Below are positions 49,959-52,564 of a stretch of 52,564 nucleotides of DNA, in pieces. The stretch covers positions 1 through 52,564 of the forward strand of contig JABGPV010000005.1 of NCBI GenBank assembly GCA_018644785.1. Reading direction: 5' to 3'. Made by a program: the position numbers and the translations under genes. Origin of the DNA: Deltaproteobacteria bacterium. GTDB lineage: Bacteria > Desulfobacterota > DSM-4660 > Desulfatiglandales > Desulfatiglandaceae. The notes under the pieces were generated by a model. It saw nothing but the letters and a program-made list of their open reading frames with translations, did no database searches and was not told the origin of the DNA. Numbering within the stretch: the stretch's first letter is position 1; each line of letters opens with the position of its first letter.

Positions 49959-51965
49959 TTAAACCTCTAATGCCCGAAGGAATCCTTGCCGTATGGCCTC
50001 GGTGATTTTCCCCGGGGCCTTCGCGTCCCCGATTTCAATCAATTCGGTATCCGTATCCTGAATCGCCTCTGAAAGGTTGCGTACCGGGGAGACCCCGGCG
50101 GCCATTACCACGGTATCAGCAACAATGGTCTCTTGCCCGTTGCCGGTCTCCACCACCACCGCGTCTTCCCTGATCTCCAGGAGCCGTGTGCCGGGCCGCA
50201 GGTTCACGCCCAGAAGTTTCAATGACTTCATCAGGGACCATCGCGCGGTTTTCCCCACGTTGTTGGCCAGCCGGGGAACCATGTCGATGATCGTGACCCG
50301 TCTGCCGGAGGCCCTCAAAAGAGATGTGGCGTAATCCCGATCCTCTGCCCCGTGCAACATCAGGAAGGTGTAGGTGTCGGGGTCGGGCACATCCATGGCG
50401 GCAATAAAATGGGCTGTCTCGCACCCGGTTGCGCTTCCGCCCACAACCACCACATCCCGGCCGATATCCCAGGTTTTTTCCGACAGCACGTCCCATGCAT
50501 CCGTCACATGGGGCATTTGAGCGCCCGGCACATCAGGAGAGACCGGTCTTGCGCCCGTTGCCGCCACCAGCAGATCCGGATTTTTTTGGGATACCATGTC
50601 AGGCGTCAGGAGGGTATCGAGTATGACCTCGACCCCCAGCAAATCCATCCGGTCACGCATGCTGATAATGAGCTTCATCAGTTCCGCCTTGCCCGGGGGG
50701 GCCCCTGCCAGATTGACTTGTCCTCCGAGACGCGCCTCTTTTTCGAAGAGGGTAACCCGGTGACCCCTTTCCGCCGCCGTGATGGCGAACTGCATGCCCG
50801 CAGGTCCGCCGCCCGCTACCATGATCGTTTTGGGCTCTTCTGCCCGCTCCACCTTGTAATATGCCTCGTATCCGGCCAAGGGGTTCAGGATACACGTCAC
50901 GGGATTCCCCGAAAAAATGGTATCAAAGCAGCCCTGGTTGCAGGCAACACAGGGAACGATCTCCTTAAGCCTCCCCTCCTGTACCTTGCGGGGAAGCGCC
51001 GGATCCGTAATGAGCGATCTACCCCAGCAGATCATATCGCAGGAACCCGACCTAAGGGCCCGTTCCGCCACATGGGGGTCTCCCAGCCGGTTTGATGCAA
51101 AGACCGGTATGGTCACCGCCTCCTTGATCCCGCGCGCCAGGTACAAGAATCCCCCGGCCGGCACATTGCCTGTCAGTTGGGGCACGGTGGTTTCATGCCA
51201 TCCGCCCGTCACATTGATGGCATCTACGCCTGCCTCTTCCGCTGCCCGGGAAAAGAGGGCCGACTCCCGGTTGGTATTGCCGCCTTTCATGAATTCATTT
51301 CCCGCAACCCGGATCCCCAGGGCCGTATCTTCTCCGATGGCTTTTCTGACACGGCCGATCACCTCCAGGGGGAACCGCATACGGTTTTCGATTGTGCCGC
51401 CGTAATGATCGGTGCGTTTATTGGTCACCGGTGAGAGGAACTGGCTCATGAGATACCCGGTGCAGGTCAGGATTTCCACAAAATCGACACCCGTGGCAAC
51501 CGCCCGGATCGCTGCCTTGACGTAGGCCTCCTGGACCACTTCTATGTCTTCGAGGGTCATTTCCCTGGGCGTCTCCTTGGTCAGTTTACTGGGAATGGCG
51601 GAGGGCGCGATGGGGGTCATACCGGTAAGGAAAGAGAAGGCATACCGGCCCATGTGCAGGAGCTGGAACGCCACCTTCGCATCGGTTTCCCGGTGCACTT
51701 GATCAATGAAGTCTTTCAATGGGTCAATAAACGCGTCCTCATGCAGCCCCACCATGATGGGGACACTGCCCACCCGGTCTATGGAGAGGGGTCCGATGGT
51801 CAAGAGCCCGACACCGCCCCGGGCGCGTTCCATGAAAAAGGCCTTTAAACGGTCATTAAAAGAGAAGTTCGTGCTGTAGGCCAGCCCCATGGAGGGCATG
51901 ACGATCCGGTTCTTGATCTCCAGGTTGTTGATCCGTATGGGTTCAAAGAGCTTTATAAAATCCAT
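49959..51965 (-). CDS. 2,4-dienoyl-CoA reductase-like NADH:flavin oxidoreductase (FMN/4Fe-4S/FAD)
   Basis: A 668-residue enzyme of the FadH/BaiCD family. Residues 1-340 are an old-yellow-enzyme FMN barrel ('LFEPIRINNLEIKNRIVMPS', 'AFQLLHMGRYAFSFLTG', 'GVDFVEILTCTGYLMSQFLS'). Next is the [4Fe-4S] motif C-x2-C-x3-C-x11-C in 'CVACNQGCFDTIFSG', then an FAD domain ('MVAGGGPAGMQFAITAAERG') and an NAD(P) domain ('VVVVGGSATGCETAHFIA'). It reduces conjugated dienoyl-CoA or a similar enone with NAD(P)H. AAGGAG precedes the start. It lies between the thiolase and the carboxylase genes. Confidence 0.88.
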   Translation of the reverse strand: MDFIKLFEPIRINNLEIKNRIVMPSMGLAYSTNFSFNDRLKAFFMERARGGVGLLTIGPLSIDRVGSVPIMVGLHEDAFIDPLKDFIDQVHRETDAKVAFQLLHMGRYAFSFLTGMTPIAPSAIPSKLTKETPREMTLEDIEVVQEAYVKAAIRAVATGVDFVEILTCTGYLMSQFLSPVTNKRTDHYGGTIENRMRFPLEVIGRVRKAIGEDTALGIRVAGNEFMKGGNTNRESALFSRAAEEAGVDAINVTGGWHETTVPQLTGNVPAGGFLYLARGIKEAVTIPVFASNRLGDPHVAERALRSGSCDMICWGRSLITDPALPRKVQEGRLKEIVPCVACNQGCFDTIFSGNPVTCILNPLAGYEAYYKVERAEEPKTIMVAGGGPAGMQFAITAAERGHRVTLFEKEARLGGQVNLAGAPPGKAELMKLIISMRDRMDLLGVEVILDTLLTPDMVSQKNPDLLVAATGARPVSPDVPGAQMPHVTDAWDVLSEKTWDIGRDVVVVGGSATGCETAHFIAAMDVPDPDTYTFLMLHGAEDRDYATSLLRASGRRVTIIDMVPRLANNVGKTARWSLMKSLKLLGVNLRPGTRLLEIREDAVVVETGNGQETIVADTVVMAAGVSPVRNLSEAIQDTDTELIEIGDAKAPGKITEAIRQGFLRALEV

Positions 51966-52020
51966 GTTCGACTCCTTTCCGGTCGTGGGAAGACTGTTTT
52001 ACGGCACGGCTCTCCCCTTC

Positions 52021-52564
52021 TCAGTTCTCGTACTTCCCGACAATGGAAATACTGCAGACATTCATAAAGGGGACCCCACCCAGGTTGTGGGTCAACCCGA
52101 AACGCGGGTCCTCGATCTGCCGCTCACCGGCCCTGCCGTGAAACTGCAGATACATCTCGTAGAGCATCCGGAGACCCGAAGCCCCGATGGGATGGCCGAA
52201 ACATTTGAGCCCGCCGTCCACCTGGCAGGGGACACCCCCGCCTTCCCGGTCGTAGAATCCACCCATCACATCTTTCACCGCCTCGCCTCTTTGGGATATA
52301 TGGAGGTCCTCATAGGTCACCAGTTCGGTGATGGAGAAACAGTCATGCAGTTCCATCATGCTGATCTCTTCCCTGGGATTTTTGATCCCGGCCTCTTCAT
52401 AGGCCCGGGTGCTGCACTTATCGGTGGTCATGAAATGGTCCCCGTCCCATCGGTTGTATCCCATCTCCTCACCGCTACTGAGCGCCAACTGCAGGGCTTT
52501 GACCGTAATAAAATCCTTTTTGCCCATGGCCAAGGCCTTTTCCACCGTGGTCACAATGGCACAT
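52021..52564 (-). CDS. thiolase family protein, C-terminal part, cut by the right edge
   Basis: The frame is open to the window edge, reading C-A-I upstream of the GTG at 52554, so that GTG is an internal codon and the N-terminus lies outside. The visible ~180 residues are the C-terminal thiolase domain of the SCP-x/lipid-transfer type: 'MMELHDCFSITELVTYEDL', 'GGLKCFGHPIGASGLRMLYE' (catalytic His) and 'LGGVPFMNVCSISIVG' (catalytic Cys). It would cleave or condense a 3-ketoacyl-CoA. It is the first visible gene of the long minus-strand run, and the operon promoter lies beyond the edge. Confidence 0.87.
   Translation of the reverse strand, partial: CAIVTTVEKALAMGKKDFITVKALQLALSSGEEMGYNRWDGDHFMTTDKCSTRAYEEAGIKNPREEISMMELHDCFSITELVTYEDLHISQRGEAVKDVMGGFYDREGGGVPCQVDGGLKCFGHPIGASGLRMLYEMYLQFHGRAGERQIEDPRFGLTHNLGGVPFMNVCSISIVGKYEN

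Overview
The window looks like the chromosome of an anaerobic, GC-rich bacterium, most likely a sulfate reducer or syntroph of the Desulfobacterota. This is inferred from a 2-oxoacid:ferredoxin oxidoreductase operon joined to heterodisulfide-reductase-like (Hdr) electron-transfer proteins, one of them a probable selenoprotein, and from a large acyl-CoA degradation operon rich in acyl-CoA dehydrogenases. No rRNA, tRNA or CRISPR array was seen.

Layout. 1-3.4 kb (minus strand): the start of an unknown-family gene cut by the left edge, then a thioesterase-DUF3300-DUF2950 set. 3.9-6.0 kb: a frameshifted Mrr-like nuclease gene and a UPF0175/DUF3368 toxin-antitoxin pair. 6.1-17.9 kb (plus strand): a consensus promoter drives korDABC, a 1140-residue GltD/HdrA-like fusion, an MvhD-HdrC-HdrB-like fusion, a HdrA-MvhD fusion read through an in-frame UGA, and an AmpG-like transporter. 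18.0-19.1 kb: a HEPN/MNT pair and the remnant of a YafQ/RelE toxin. 19.2-25.5 kb: an ECF sigma factor, its probable membrane anti-sigma partner with a CBM48-like domain, and two related lipoproteins facing each other, one with a thaumatin-like region and one with a GH76-like region. 25.7-28.1 kb: a CaiB/AMACR-type enzyme, an acyl-CoA dehydrogenase and the remnant of a Y1/REP transposase. 28.4-32.8 kb: an AT-rich U32 family gene and a third lipoprotein. 33.0-52.6 kb (minus strand): one run of 17 closely spaced genes, from a thiolase cut by the right edge to an SCP2 protein.

How the parts may work together. The Kor/Hdr block probably couples oxidation of a 2-oxoacid with CoA (reduced ferredoxin) to NAD(P)H and thiol/disulfide chemistry through flavin and Fe-S relays. 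The 33-52 kb operon encodes CoA activation, four dehydrogenations, hydration, a biotin-dependent carboxylase with two different full-length carboxyltransferase subunits, a 2,4-dienoyl-CoA-reductase-like enzyme, a beta-keto acid cleavage enzyme, a thiolase and an SCP2 carrier. That fits breakdown of a branched, cyclic or isoprenoid acid; the substrate cannot be read from the sequence.

The strongest unusual observations are the UGA plus SECIS-like hairpin in hdrA, the palindromic repeat translated inside korC, the nested GltD-in-HdrA fusion, and the paired lipoproteins carrying thaumatin-like and GH76-like regions beside an ECF sigma/anti-sigma pair.
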